NCBI GenBank assembly: GCA_021773635.1
Contig: JAJFJV010000025.1
Location: 124,001 to 188,000, forward strand
Origin: Gammaproteobacteria bacterium
GTDB lineage: Bacteria > Pseudomonadota > Gammaproteobacteria > HK1
Direction of reading: 5' to 3'
DNA: 64,000 bases
Shown: positions 8,761 through 18,037 of the stretch, in pieces
Layout of the letters: every line of letters starts with the position of its first letter
Numbering within the stretch: position 1 is the stretch's first letter
The notes under the pieces: model-generated
Database searches by the model: none
Seen by the model: the letters and a program-made list of their open reading frames with translations, nothing else
What the model was told of the DNA's origin: nothing
Translations under genes and position numbers: made by a program

Positions 8761-10083
8761 CTAGTCGAGGGGGCGACCGCCCCGTCGCCACTGCCCCAGG
8801 CGGGCAACAAACTCGGGTGCCCAGCAGAAAAGCAGTCCGGCATACAACACATTCATCAGCGCCAGAGTGAGGAGCAAGCCGGGTATTTCCAGGCCAGCAC
8901 CCAGCAGGGTGATGGCAAACAGTGCGCTCAGTACCATGTACAGGGCACTGAGTATATTATTGCCGGCTATTACCCGGGCGCGGTGGTGGGTGGCCGTGCG
9001 GCTTTGCACCATGGCGTAAAGCGGGACGATATATAGCCCGCCGCTCAGGGAGAGCAGGCCAAGATCCAGCAGGACCCTCCAGTAAGTCGCCCGGGAAAGA
9101 AAATCACTGATCCCCAGCAGCGTGCCTGCAGCTATGCCCGATGGGGCGGCCAGTCCGAGATCCAGTCCAAAGAGACTCAGCCCCAAGGCACCCAGAGGCA
9201 CCAGTCCCGGCTCTACTTGCCCGCCTGAAAGCCGCGCCGCAAGCATGGCTCCTGCACCGATCCCCAGGGAAAAGGTGGTGAGCAGCAAGACCACGACCAT
9301 CTCGTCGCCTCCCAGGTGCAGGCGGGTTAAGTTGGGAATCTGGGTGAGCAGCAGGGCACCGAAGAACCAGAACCAGGAGATTCCGAGTATGGCCGCAAAT
9401 ACGCGTTTGTCCGCTACGGCATCACCCAGTATCTGACGGGTCTCGCGCCAGAGATTCATGGGCAGGGGGCGCCAGGGTGCGGCGGGTGCTGCCGGGGGGA
9501 TGGCCCGGCTGGTCCACCAGCCACCCAGTGCCACGCAGAGTACGGCCGTGGCGACTATCCAGCGCCCGCTTTCCCCCATGGCCACCAGCAGTCCCCCGGC
9601 CAGGGTGCCGAGCAGAATGGCGAGAAAGGTGCCCATGGCCACCAGCCCGTTGCCCTCCACCAGCTCCTTGCTCGGCAGATGCTGGGGCAGGATGGCGTAT
9701 TTCACCGGCCCGAAAAAGCTTGACTGGGTGCCCATGAGAAACAGCACCGGAATCAGTATCCATAGTTTGCCGCTCACCAGCCCCACTGCGCCGACCAGCA
9801 TGATGAACACCTCCAGCGCCTTGATGCGCCGGATCAGCGTGGCCTTGTCCATCTGGTCTGCCAGTTGCCCGGCGCTGGCGGAAAACAGAAAGAAGGGCAG
9901 GATGAATAGCCCGGCGCTCAGGTTAATGAGCAGGTGGCTGCCTTTTGCGGAGAGCGCACTGGCCTGATAGGCGATGAGGATGACCAGTGCGTTCTTGTAG
10001 AGATTGTCGTTAAAAGCCCCCAGGAACTGGGTCAGAAATAGCGGGCCGAGGCGGCGTTTCGCAAGCAGGCGAAAGGGGTTCAT
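8761..10083 (-). CDS. MFS transporter, LplT-like
   Basis: A 440-residue inner membrane protein with about 12 helices. The N-terminus (RRLGPLFLTQFLGAFNDN) is the hallmark of the LplT/Aas-linked MFS branch, whose members flip lysophospholipids inward across the inner membrane for re-acylation. No acyltransferase domain is fused and no aas-like gene is adjacent, so the substrate is inferred from family only. The gene follows peptide deformylase on the same strand after 30 bases and may be co-transcribed with it. It converges with the membrane-anchored coiled-coil gene. Confidence 0.8.
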   Translation of the reverse strand: MNPFRLLAKRRLGPLFLTQFLGAFNDNLYKNALVILIAYQASALSAKGSHLLINLSAGLFILPFFLFSASAGQLADQMDKATLIRRIKALEVFIMLVGAVGLVSGKLWILIPVLFLMGTQSSFFGPVKYAILPQHLPSKELVEGNGLVAMGTFLAILLGTLAGGLLVAMGESGRWIVATAVLCVALGGWWTSRAIPPAAPAAPWRPLPMNLWRETRQILGDAVADKRVFAAILGISWFWFFGALLLTQIPNLTRLHLGGDEMVVVLLLTTFSLGIGAGAMLAARLSGGQVEPGLVPLGALGLSLFGLDLGLAAPSGIAAGTLLGISDFLSRATYWRVLLDLGLLSLSGGLYIVPLYAMVQSRTATHHRARVIAGNNILSALYMVLSALFAITLLGAGLEIPGLLLTLALMNVLYAGLLFCWAPEFVARLGQWRRGGRPLD

Positions 10084-10113
10084 GGGTTCTTCACCAGCAC
10101 GGCCTGGCTGACA

Positions 10114-10635
10114 TCAGGTGCCGACAGCATCGATTTCCTCGCTAAAGCCGAAGTCCCTCAATTCAGGAATCCGCTGCGGGTAGAGCAGGCCGTCAAGATG
10201 GTCACATTCGTGTTGTACTACGCGGGCGTGAAAGCCGCTGACCTTGCGATCAATGGGCTGCCCGTTCGCACTGTAGCCACGGTAGCGAATATGCCGAAAG
10301 CGTGGCACCCGGCCACACATGCCCGGAATGCTGAGGCAGGCCTCCCAGTCTGCTTCCATGGCTTCTCCCAGTGGTTCAATGAGGGGATTGACGAGTACCG
10401 TGGGAGGAACAGTTTCGGCATCGGGATAACGGGGGTTATCCGCCACCTCGAAGACCACCACCCGCAGGCTGACCCCAATCTGCGGGGCCGCCAGGCCAGC
10501 ACCGTCCAGGGCCTGCATGGTGTCCCACAGATCGGTGACCAGTTGATCGAGTTTCCGGCTCGGGATCGGATCCACCGGAGTGGCCACCTGCTGAAGTAAT
10601 GGATGGCCCATGCGCAACACTTCTACGACCGCCAT
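10114..10635 (-). CDS. def: Peptide deformylase
   Basis: A metalloenzyme of 173 residues that removes the N-formyl group from nascent proteins. All three family motifs are present: GAGLAAPQIG, EACLSIPG (metal-binding Cys) and QHECDHLDG (two His ligands and the catalytic Glu). An open frame continues 24 bases further upstream, but the ATG at 10635 has AGGAGA at good spacing and the family N-terminus (VVEVLRMGHPLL) follows. The canonical def-fmt pair is not present here. This may be a second deformylase, and its essentiality cannot be judged from the window. Confidence 0.93.
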   Translation of the reverse strand: MAVVEVLRMGHPLLQQVATPVDPIPSRKLDQLVTDLWDTMQALDGAGLAAPQIGVSLRVVVFEVADNPRYPDAETVPPTVLVNPLIEPLGEAMEADWEACLSIPGMCGRVPRFRHIRYRGYSANGQPIDRKVSGFHARVVQHECDHLDGLLYPQRIPELRDFGFSEEIDAVGT

Positions 10636-10734
10636 AGCTATTCTCCTGTTACCCGCCAATGAGGATGTCTCCGGTTTGGGGAGCCTTCCCCCGGATGATA
10701 GACTCTGCGGCTATTCACAGCAGCGAGAGACAGT

Positions 10735-11481
10735 ATGGCGGGACATAGTAAATGGGCCAATATCCAGCACCGCAAGGGGGCCCAGGATGCCAAACGCGGC
10801 AAGCTCTTCACCAAGCTGATTCGCGAGGTGACCATCGCGGCCCGCTTGGGCGGTGCCGACCCGGGTGCCAATCCGCGCCTGCGTACCGCCATCGACAAGG
10901 CGCTGGGCGGTAATCTTGCCAAGGACACCATCGAACGTGCAGTCAAGCGTGGCGTGGGTGACAAGGATGCCCAGAATATCGATGAAATCCGCTATGAGGG
11001 CTACGGCCCTGGCGGAGTTGCGGTCATTGCCGATTGTATGACCGACAACCGCAATCGCACGGTTTCCGAGGTGCGCCACGCCTTTGCCAAGTGCAATGGG
11101 AATCTGGGCACCGACGGCTCGGTGGCCTATCTCTTTGCCAAGGTCGGGCAGCTCAGCTTCGATGCCGACGTGGATGAGGATACCCTGATCGACGTGGCCC
11201 TGGACGCGGGCGCCGATGATGTGGTGGCTAATGACGACGGCTCTGTGGACGTATTGACGGCGCCGGATAGCTTTAATGATGTTAAAGAGGCCCTGGAGAC
11301 GGCGGGCTTGGAGGCGGTACAGGCGGAAGTGACCATGCGACCATCCACCAGCGTGCAGTTGAGCCTCAAGGAGGCTGGCGGCATGGTCCGTTTGCTGGGC
11401 ATGCTGGAGGAACTCGACGATGTGCAGGAGGTCTATTCCAACGCCGATATCTCCGAGGAGATCCTGGCTCAGCTGGACTGA
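10735..11481 (+). CDS. yebC: YebC/PmpR family protein
   Basis: A 248-residue protein beginning with the invariant [21 protein letters not shown]. The family binds DNA and has been described as a transcriptional regulator (PmpR); recent work also links members to relief of ribosome stalling. It precedes ruvC by 20 bases, the standard gammaproteobacterial arrangement, so it is probably the first gene of a yebC-ruvCAB transcription unit that may extend into tol-pal. The 99-base gap to the divergent def gene should hold both promoters. Confidence 0.95.
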   Translation: MAGHSKWANIQHRKGAQDAKRGKLFTKLIREVTIAARLGGADPGANPRLRTAIDKALGGNLAKDTIERAVKRGVGDKDAQNIDEIRYEGYGPGGVAVIADCMTDNRNRTVSEVRHAFAKCNGNLGTDGSVAYLFAKVGQLSFDADVDEDTLIDVALDAGADDVVANDDGSVDVLTAPDSFNDVKEALETAGLEAVQAEVTMRPSTSVQLSLKEAGGMVRLLGMLEELDDVQEVYSNADISEEILAQLD

Positions 11482-11501
11482 GGTCGGGCTGAGTACCTTA
11501 C

Positions 11502-12005
11502 ATGGCGCGCATTCTCGGTATAGACCCGGGCTCCCGTATCACCGGCTATGGTTTGCTGGAGTTCTCCGCTAACAAGGTCAGCTATGTGGCCAGTGGTTTT
11601 CTGAAAACGGGCAAGGGCAGCCTGCCCGAACGCCTGCGGGTCATCTATGAGGGCTTGAACGGGATCGTGCGTGAACATCAACCCGATGAGGTGGCGGTGG
11701 AACAGGTTTTTATGCACCGCAACGCGGCCTCGGCACTGAAACTGGGTCATGCCCGGGGTGCCGCGGTACTCGCCGGGGTGATGGAGGATAAACCGGTGGC
11801 TGAATACAGCCCGACCCAGATCAAGCAGGCCATCACCGGCAAGGGCCATGCCAGCAAGGAGCAGGTGCAGCACATGGTACGGGTGTTATTGGGTCTTGCA
11901 GAAACTCCCCAGGAGGATGAGGCCGATGCCCTCGCGGTGGCCTGGTGTCATGGCAGCATGCGCCAGACTCAACGGCGCATTGCGGCGGCAGGAGCCGTGC
12001 AGTGA
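11502..12005 (+). CDS. ruvC: Holliday junction resolvase RuvC
   Basis: A nuclease subunit of 167 residues that cuts Holliday junctions symmetrically in the RuvABC complex. It begins MARILGIDPGSRITGYG, with the first catalytic Asp in GIDPG, followed by the Glu in VAVEQVF and the acidic pair in EDEADALAVA. Length is normal. Its stop overlaps the ruvA GTG start (GTGA at 12002-12005), indicating translational coupling. Confidence 0.96.
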   Translation: MARILGIDPGSRITGYGLLEFSANKVSYVASGFLKTGKGSLPERLRVIYEGLNGIVREHQPDEVAVEQVFMHRNAASALKLGHARGAAVLAGVMEDKPVAEYSPTQIKQAITGKGHASKEQVQHMVRVLLGLAETPQEDEADALAVAWCHGSMRQTQRRIAAAGAVQ

Positions 12006-12604
12006 TCGGCTGGTTGCGGGGTACGTTGCGCGCTCGCCAGGCACCGTGGCTGATACTCGATGTCGGGGGGGTGGGCTATGAGTTACAGGCCCCCATGACC
12101 ACCTTTTATGACTTGCCCACGAGCGGCAGTGAAATCAGCCTTTATACCCATCTGGTCGTGCGTGAAGATGCCCATGCGCTCTATGGTTTCGCCCATGAGG
12201 CCGAACGTGACATCTTTCGTGCCCTGCTGCGGGTCAACGGCGTGGGGGCCAAGGTCGGGCTGGCGATACTGTCCGGGCTCGATGCCAACACCCTGACCCG
12301 CTGTATCGCTGAGGAGGATGCGGCGCGCCTGACCACCATTCCGGGAATTGGCAAGAAGACGGCGGAACGATTGGTTATGGAGTTACGTGATCGCCTGCCC
12401 GCTGGCGGTGGCTCTGTGGGTGTCTCGCTGCCCCGTGCTGATGGGGAGGCCATAGCCGTCGAACCGATAGCGGAGGCGGTAAGTGCCCTGATAGCGCTCG
12501 GCTTCAAGGCCCCGGAGGCAAGCCGTCGGATTCGGGCTATCAGTGAGGAAGGACTGGCCTGCGAGGAATTGGTGCGCCGGGCCCTGCAGGCGGTGACTGC
12601 TTGA
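12002..12604 (+). CDS. ruvA: Holliday junction branch migration protein RuvA
   Basis: A 200-residue protein whose tetramer binds four-way junctions and loads RuvB. The N-terminal OB fold starts MIGWLRGTL, the helix-hairpin-helix region holds [13 protein letters not shown] and [13 protein letters not shown], and the C-terminal RuvB-binding domain ends the protein. Translation starts at a GTG inside the ruvC stop. An upstream ATG at 11945 lies within ruvC and is not used. The stop codon shares one base with the ruvB start. Confidence 0.96.
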   Translation: MIGWLRGTLRARQAPWLILDVGGVGYELQAPMTTFYDLPTSGSEISLYTHLVVREDAHALYGFAHEAERDIFRALLRVNGVGAKVGLAILSGLDANTLTRCIAEEDAARLTTIPGIGKKTAERLVMELRDRLPAGGGSVGVSLPRADGEAIAVEPIAEAVSALIALGFKAPEASRRIRAISEEGLACEELVRRALQAVTA

Positions 12605-13641
12605 TGGACCCGGAGCGCCTGATTAATAGCGATTCCAGTGAGCAGGAACGTCTGGTCGAGATTTCCATGCGACCACATTTGCTGGCCGATTATGTGGGCC
12701 AGGAACGGGTGTGCAAGCAGATGGGCATTTTTATGGCCGCTGCCTCGGGCCGTAAGGAGGCCTTGGACCACCTGCTGATATTCGGCCCCCCCGGCTTGGG
12801 CAAGACCACCCTGGCCCACATTGTTTCCAACGAGTTGGGGGTGAACCTGCGTCAGACCTCGGGGCCGGTACTGGAGCGACCGGGTGATCTGGCCGCGTTG
12901 CTGACCAACCTGGAACCCCACGATGTGCTCTTTATCGACGAGATCCATCGCCTCAGCCCGGTGGTGGAGGAGATTCTCTATCCGGCGATGGAGGATTTTC
13001 AGCTCGACATCATGATCGGTGAAGGCCCTGCCGCCCGCTCTATCAAGCTGGATTTGCCCCCTTTCACCCTGATCGGCGCCACCACCCGTGCGGGTCTGCT
13101 GACCTCACCCTTGCGGGATCGCTTCGGCATCGTGCAGCGCCTGGAGTTTTATGACGAAAAGGAGCTCAAGCGCATCATTCTGCGTTCCGCCGGGGTTTTA
13201 AGTATCGAGATTTCGGATACCGGTGCGGCGGAGCTGGCGTGCCGTTCCCGGGGTACCCCGCGGATCTGTAATCGCCTGCTGCGGCGGGTGCGTGACTATG
13301 CCGAGGTCGAAGGTGAGGGGCGGATTAGTCAGGAGATTGCCCAGCAGGCGCTGGAGATGCTGGAGGTGGACGGTGCGGGTTTCGATATCATGGACCGAAA
13401 ATTACTGTTGGCCATTCTGCAAAAATTCGATGGGGGTCCGGTGGGGGTCGACAATCTGGCGGCCGCCATCAGCGAGGAGCGCGGCACTATTGAGGACGTA
13501 CTGGAGCCCTATCTCATCCAGCAGGGGTTCCTTATGCGCACCCCCCGCGGGCGTATGGCCACCCAGCTTGCCTGGCGGCACTTCGGTTTGAATCCGCCCC
13601 CGGCAGGCGCTGCCCCAGAGTTGTTTTCGGGCGGAGTCTGA
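12604..13641 (+). CDS. ruvB: Holliday junction branch migration ATPase RuvB
   Basis: An AAA+ motor of 345 residues that drives branch migration with RuvA. Walker A is GPPGLGKTT, Walker B is LFIDEIHRL, sensor 1 lies in GATTRAG and the C-terminal winged-helix domain is complete (TPRGRMAT). The ATG at 12604 uses the last base of the ruvA stop (TGATG). A TTG three bases earlier keeps the same frame but is less likely. The next gene, ybgC, starts two bases after the stop. Confidence 0.97.
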   Translation: MDPERLINSDSSEQERLVEISMRPHLLADYVGQERVCKQMGIFMAAASGRKEALDHLLIFGPPGLGKTTLAHIVSNELGVNLRQTSGPVLERPGDLAALLTNLEPHDVLFIDEIHRLSPVVEEILYPAMEDFQLDIMIGEGPAARSIKLDLPPFTLIGATTRAGLLTSPLRDRFGIVQRLEFYDEKELKRIILRSAGVLSIEISDTGAAELACRSRGTPRICNRLLRRVRDYAEVEGEGRISQEIAQQALEMLEVDGAGFDIMDRKLLLAILQKFDGGPVGVDNLAAAISEERGTIEDVLEPYLIQQGFLMRTPRGRMATQLAWRHFGLNPPPAGAAPELFSGGV

Positions 13642-13643
13642 CC

Positions 13644-14051
13644 GTGGCTGAGTTCAGCTGGCCGCTACGGATATACTACGAGGATACCGATTGCGGCGGC
13701 GTGGTGTATCACGCCAAATATCTCTGTTTCATGGAGCGCGCGCGCAGTGAATGGTTGCGTGCACTGGGTTTTGAGCAGGATGTGCTGCGCCAGGAGTTGG
13801 CGGTGTTGTTTGCGGTGGCGCGTATCACTGTGGAGTTTTTGGCGCCAGCCCGCTTCAACGACCAACTGGAGGTGGGCGTGCGCCTGGTGCGTGCTCGTCG
13901 GGTGAGTCTCAATTTGGCACAGGAAATTCGACGGGCGGGAGAGTTGCTGTGCCGGGCCGAGGTTCAGGTTGCCTGCCTGCAGGCGGAGAGCCTGCGTCCC
14001 CACCCCATTCCCTCGCAACTGTTGGCGGAATTCAGGAGTCTGAGTCTATGA
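13644..14051 (+). CDS. ybgC: Tol-Pal-associated acyl-CoA thioesterase YbgC
   Basis: A hot-dog-fold thioesterase of 135 residues. The active-site segment YEDTDCGGVVYHA with catalytic Asp is near residue 15. YbgC proteins hydrolyse acyl-CoA or acyl-ACP and in gammaproteobacteria are encoded first in the tol-pal operon, as here. It starts at GTG two bases after ruvB and ends 16 bases before tolQ, so the ruv and tol-pal genes look continuous. Confidence 0.93.
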   Translation: MAEFSWPLRIYYEDTDCGGVVYHAKYLCFMERARSEWLRALGFEQDVLRQELAVLFAVARITVEFLAPARFNDQLEVGVRLVRARRVSLNLAQEIRRAGELLCRAEVQVACLQAESLRPHPIPSQLLAEFRSLSL

Positions 14052-14067
14052 AGCGGGTATCGTTAGC

Positions 14068-14742
14068 ATGAAGGCGGATCTTTCATTGATTGAAATCATC
14101 GGCAATGCCAGTGTGCTGGTACAGCTGGTGATGCTCTTGCTGCTTGTCGCCTCCTTTATTTCGTGGATGATAATCTTCCGTAAACGCACCGTACTCGGTG
14201 AGGCCAAGCGTGCCGCCGATCGCTTTGAGGATTTGTTCTGGTCGGGCCAGGATCTGGCGACCATTTACAAGCAAATCGATGAGCGGCCCCATGAATCCAA
14301 TGGTATGGAAAAGATATTCCATTCGGGCTTTCGAGAATTTGCCCGCCTGCGCCAACAAAGCAATGTCGAACCCATGGCGGTGCTTGAAGGCTCGGCCCGG
14401 GCCATGCGCGTGACCCTCTCACGCGAACTCTACGAGCTGGAATTACACCTTTCTTTTCTCGCTACCGTGGGTTCTACCAGTCCCTATGTGGGCTTGTTTG
14501 GGACCGTCTGGGGAATTATGAATTCATTCCGTGCGCTCGGTTCCGCCAACCAGGCAACCCTGGCGATGGTCGCACCAGGTATCGCCGAGGCGCTGATCGC
14601 CACGGCCATGGGCTTGTTTGCAGCGATTCCCGCGGTGATCGCCTACAACCGTTATGCCAATGATGCGGAGCATCTGACCAACCGTTATGACACCTTCGTG
14701 GAGGAGTTTTCCACCATCCTTCAGCGCGAGGCCCACGTCTAG
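14068..14742 (+). CDS. tolQ: Tol-Pal system protein TolQ
   Basis: An inner membrane protein of 224 residues with three transmembrane helices in the MotA/TolQ/ExbB pattern: one near 17-37 and two in the C-terminal half around TVGSTSPYVGLFGTVWGIM and IAEALIATAMGLFAAIPAV. With TolR it forms the proton-driven motor that powers TolA during outer membrane constriction and cell division. Length and order match the family. Confidence 0.97.
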   Translation: MKADLSLIEIIGNASVLVQLVMLLLLVASFISWMIIFRKRTVLGEAKRAADRFEDLFWSGQDLATIYKQIDERPHESNGMEKIFHSGFREFARLRQQSNVEPMAVLEGSARAMRVTLSRELYELELHLSFLATVGSTSPYVGLFGTVWGIMNSFRALGSANQATLAMVAPGIAEALIATAMGLFAAIPAVIAYNRYANDAEHLTNRYDTFVEEFSTILQREAHV

Positions 14743-14759
14743 TCAGACTGTCAGCACTC

Positions 14760-15191
14760 ATGGCCAGACATCGCATACGCAGACGCCCCATCGCGGAAAT
14801 CAATGTGGTTCCCTACATTGACGTGATGCTGGTGTTGCTGGTGATCTTCATGATCACCGCACCGCTGCTATCCCAGGGCGTTAAGGTAGAGTTGCCGCAG
14901 GCGCCCTCGAAGGTACTGGAGCGCTCGGATCAGGAGCCACTGGTGGTGAGCGTTAACCGCTCCGGAGAGATGTTTCTTAATTATGGCGACGGTCAGGATC
15001 GGCCGCTTGCCCCTGAAGTGTTGCTGCCCCGGGTCGGGGCCTTGCTACGCCACCGGCCTGGCATTCAGGTTCTGGTCAAGGGAGATCGGGACGCCGCCTA
15101 CGGCACCGTGGTTGAAACCATGGCCCTGTTGCAACAGGCGGGTGCGGGCAGTGTGGGTTTGATTACCGAACCGCCCGAGGTCAAGCGTTGA
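14760..15191 (+). CDS. tolR: Tol-Pal system protein TolR
   Basis: A 143-residue protein with a short cytoplasmic N-terminus (MARHRIRRRPIAEINVVPY), one membrane helix carrying the proton-binding Asp (YIDVMLVLLVIFMITAPL), and a periplasmic ExbD/TolR domain. It couples proton flow through TolQ to TolA movement. The stop overlaps the tolA start by four bases (ATGA-like junction at 15188-15191). Confidence 0.96.
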   Translation: MARHRIRRRPIAEINVVPYIDVMLVLLVIFMITAPLLSQGVKVELPQAPSKVLERSDQEPLVVSVNRSGEMFLNYGDGQDRPLAPEVLLPRVGALLRHRPGIQVLVKGDRDAAYGTVVETMALLQQAGAGSVGLITEPPEVKR

Positions 15192-16144
15192 AACCCGTGG
15201 CTGCCGGAACTCTGCGCGCCGGCTTTTATTCACTTCTCATCCATCTCGGATTGCTGGGCTTGCTGGTTTTTAGTCTCGACTGGAAGGTCCCTCCACCGAT
15301 GCCTGCCAGCAGCCAGTCACAGCCCATCCAGGCGGTGGCCATGGATGAGGCCCAGGTGGCCATCGAGTTGAAACGCCTGCGCGCGACTGAGGTGAAGAAA
15401 AAGAAACAGCAGAGTGCACGCCTCAAAAAGCTGGAAAAGAAGGCGCGGGCAGCGGAAAAACGCCGTAAGGCCGAGGAGAAGAAGCTCGTACAGTTGAAGA
15501 AAAAACTGGCGACGGAAAAGAAACAGGCGGCGGCTGCGCGCAAGAAAGTAGCTCAGAGGAAGGCCGAGGAGAAAAAACGACTCGCCAGGGAAAAACAAAA
15601 AATTGCGCTGGAGAAAAAACGAAAGGCCGAGGTAGCTCTCAAGAAGGAAACACTGAGAAAGGCGGAGGAGAAAAAACGACTCGCCGCGGAGGAACGTAAA
15701 CGCAAGCTCGCGCAGCAGAAAAAGCAAAAGGCCGAAGCAGCGCGTAAAGCGGCTGAGCAAAAGAAAAAGGCAGAGGCAGCCCGGCTCAAGGCGGAGCAAC
15801 GTGCACGGCAGGAGCAGTTTGCCAAGGAACAACGGGTTCTCGACGAGCGCCGCCAGACGCTGCTAAATCGGGCGCGAAGTGAATACAATGAGCGTATACG
15901 TGCGAAAGTGACGCGCCACTGGATCCGACCTGCAGGGTTACCTGGAGGACTAAAAAACACCTTGCGAGTAGAGCAAATTCCAGGTGGGGAAGTGGTTTCG
16001 ATCCGCATCCAGAAGAGCAGTGGCAACCTGGCCTTCGATCGCTCAGTGGAGGCCGCCGTCAGGAAGGCCTCGCCCTTGCCCTTGCCACGGGACCCCTCCT
16101 TATTCGATCGCGTACTGATGATTACCTTTGATCCGGAGCAATAG
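15188..16144 (+). CDS. tolA: Tol-Pal system protein TolA
   Basis: A 318-residue protein with one N-terminal membrane helix (about 11-28), a long Lys/Ala/Glu-rich helical rod spanning the periplasm (about 60-225, with many AEEKKRLA-type repeats), and a C-terminal globular domain (YNERIRAKVTRHWIRP onward) that contacts TolB, Pal and colicins. The rod explains the strong purine bias of the DNA and the long spurious open frames on the opposite strand. Confidence 0.95.
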   Translation: MKPVAAGTLRAGFYSLLIHLGLLGLLVFSLDWKVPPPMPASSQSQPIQAVAMDEAQVAIELKRLRATEVKKKKQQSARLKKLEKKARAAEKRRKAEEKKLVQLKKKLATEKKQAAAARKKVAQRKAEEKKRLAREKQKIALEKKRKAEVALKKETLRKAEEKKRLAAEERKRKLAQQKKQKAEAARKAAEQKKKAEAARLKAEQRARQEQFAKEQRVLDERRQTLLNRARSEYNERIRAKVTRHWIRPAGLPGGLKNTLRVEQIPGGEVVSIRIQKSSGNLAFDRSVEAAVRKASPLPLPRDPSLFDRVLMITFDPEQ

Positions 16145-16145
16145 C

Positions 16146-17438
16146 TTGATTCGAACTTTCTTTGCCCTGACCTTGTCCATCGTTTTGTTGCGACCGGCGT
16201 GGGGCGTGCTGGATATTACCGTTACCCAGGGCCTGGAAGGGGCCTTGCCGGTGGCGGTGGTGCCATTCTTGCGAGTAGGTGGCAGTGCGCCGCCGCCTGT
16301 GGATCTGGCCGCGGTCATCTCCAGTGACCTGGCGCGTAGCGGTCGTTTTAAACCTTATCCCGTCCAGGACCTGCCAGCTCGTCCCGGGCGCGCGGAGGAC
16401 ATTCGTTTTCGTGACTGGCGGCTGCTTGGCAGCGAGTATCTGGTGGTTGGGCAGATCGAGGCCGTGGGCAAAAATAGTTACACCACGCGCTTTCGTCTTT
16501 TCGATGTTTTCAAGGGGGCGCAGCTAAGCGGCTTCCAGTTTGAGACATCGGCGGCCGGATTACGTCGTACTGCTCACCAGATCAGCGACATTATCTATCG
16601 CGAGCTCACCGGTGAGCCGGGGGCCTTCAATACCCGCATTGCCTATGTGACCGACTTGGTCGGGGGTGGGGGCAAACGGCGATATGTACTGAATGTGGCG
16701 GATAGCGATGGCCACAATGCCTTTCCCGTGCTGGAGTCGGGAGAGCCATTGATGTCTCCCAGCTGGTCTCCTGATGGTTCAAAACTCGCCTATGTGTCTT
16801 TCGAGCACAAAAAGCCGAGCATCTTTATCCAGGATCTCGCCCAGGGTAGCCGGCGGCGGCTGAGTTCCTTTCCCGGGATCAACGGGGCGCCGGCCTGGTC
16901 TCCCGATGGGTCACGGATGGCCATGACCCTGTCCAAGGACGGCAATCCGGAAATCTATATCTTTCACTTTGGTGCCGCTCGCTGGCAGCGCCTGACGCAC
17001 AATGCGGCCATAGATACCGAGGCGGCCTGGGCGCCGGATGGCCTGTCTATCGTTTTTACCTCCGACCGTGGGGGCACCCCGCAGATCTATCGGATGCCGA
17101 TTTCTGGGGGCCGTGCCCATCGCCTGAGCTTTGAAGGTCGCTATAATACGCGCGCAAGTTTTTCCCCGGACGGGAAGCGGTTGGCCCTGTTGCATGGCGA
17201 CAACGGCAACTTTCGTATCGCGGTATTTGACCTGGAGACGCAGGATTTACGGATTCTCACCGATTCCCGTCTCGATGAATCACCGAGTTTTGCACCCAAT
17301 GGCAGCATGATTCTCTATGCCACCGTGAAAGGTGAAGACACCGTCCTGGGGGCGGTATCTGTTGATGGGCGAGTCCGACAGCAATTGGCTGTCGAGAAGG
17401 GAGGGGTCCGCGAACCCGCCTGGTCGCCATTCCAGTAA
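16146..17438 (+). CDS. tolB: Tol-Pal system beta-propeller protein TolB
   Basis: A periplasmic protein of 430 residues with a Sec signal peptide (LIRTFFALTLSIVLLRPAWG), an N-terminal alpha/beta domain and a C-terminal propeller with repeated SWSPDGSKLAY, AWSPDGSRMAM and SFSPDGKRLAL blades. It docks onto Pal and receives the TolA signal. The TTG at 16146 has GGAG seven bases upstream, just inside the tolA end. A TTG at 16128 in the same frame has no such site and would extend the signal peptide. Confidence 0.94.
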   Translation: MIRTFFALTLSIVLLRPAWGVLDITVTQGLEGALPVAVVPFLRVGGSAPPPVDLAAVISSDLARSGRFKPYPVQDLPARPGRAEDIRFRDWRLLGSEYLVVGQIEAVGKNSYTTRFRLFDVFKGAQLSGFQFETSAAGLRRTAHQISDIIYRELTGEPGAFNTRIAYVTDLVGGGGKRRYVLNVADSDGHNAFPVLESGEPLMSPSWSPDGSKLAYVSFEHKKPSIFIQDLAQGSRRRLSSFPGINGAPAWSPDGSRMAMTLSKDGNPEIYIFHFGAARWQRLTHNAAIDTEAAWAPDGLSIVFTSDRGGTPQIYRMPISGGRAHRLSFEGRYNTRASFSPDGKRLALLHGDNGNFRIAVFDLETQDLRILTDSRLDESPSFAPNGSMILYATVKGEDTVLGAVSVDGRVRQQLAVEKGGVREPAWSPFQ

Positions 17439-17491
17439 ATTTTTTTCTGCCTCCGCATGAGGTGGAATTCATTACATCAAGGAGTATTTCC

Positions 17492-18037
17492 ATGAATCAG
17501 TGGCTAAAAAATTCTATTGCAGTTGCTTCGTTGTTATTACTGGTTGCCTGTGAGGGCACCATGGGAACCAAAGAGGATGCCGCGGCGGCTGCCGGTACGG
17601 AAAAGGCTGGCACAGCGACCAGCACGGGCGCTGCCCAGGCCAAGCCATTGGTGGGCAGTGCGGTGTTTCAGGGACATCCCCTGGATGACACCAAGGGTGT
17701 TTTGAGCGCCCGGATCATCTACTTTGATTTCGACAAGAGCGATATCAAGAAAGAGTTTCGCGCCACCATCGAAGCGCACGCGCGCTATCTGGCAAACAAT
17801 TCTTCTGCCTCGGTGATACTGGAAGGCCATGCCGACGAACGTGGATCACGCGAATACAACATTGGCCTGGGTGAGCGTCGGGCAAAAGCGGTTCGTCGCC
17901 AGATGGTTTTGCTCGGAGCGGCAGAGGCGCAGTTACAGACCCTGAGTTATGGCGAGGAGCGGCCGGCGGTCGAGGGACACGATGAGTCCGCCTGGCAGCT
18001 TAACCGGCGGGTGGAAATCAACTATCAGAGTCGGTAA
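17492..18037 (+). CDS. pal: Peptidoglycan-associated lipoprotein Pal
   Basis: An outer membrane lipoprotein of 181 residues. The lipobox LLVAC puts the lipidated Cys at 20, followed by an Ala/Gly/Thr-rich linker and an OmpA-type peptidoglycan-binding domain (IYFDFDKSDIK, ILEGHADERGSREYN, LGERRAKAVR). It anchors the outer membrane to the cell wall and is the partner of TolB. The ATG at 17492 has AAGGAG seven bases upstream. An in-frame ATG at 17462 would spoil the signal peptide. Confidence 0.96.
   Translation: MNQWLKNSIAVASLLLLVACEGTMGTKEDAAAAAGTEKAGTATSTGAAQAKPLVGSAVFQGHPLDDTKGVLSARIIYFDFDKSDIKKEFRATIEAHARYLANNSSASVILEGHADERGSREYNIGLGERRAKAVRRQMVLLGAAEAQLQTLSYGEERPAVEGHDESAWQLNRRVEINYQSR

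Noticed and set aside
15317-15832. Leucine/phenylalanine-rich open frame opposite tolA
   Set aside because: It is the complement of the lysine/alanine rod of TolA (purine-rich strand), not a membrane protein.
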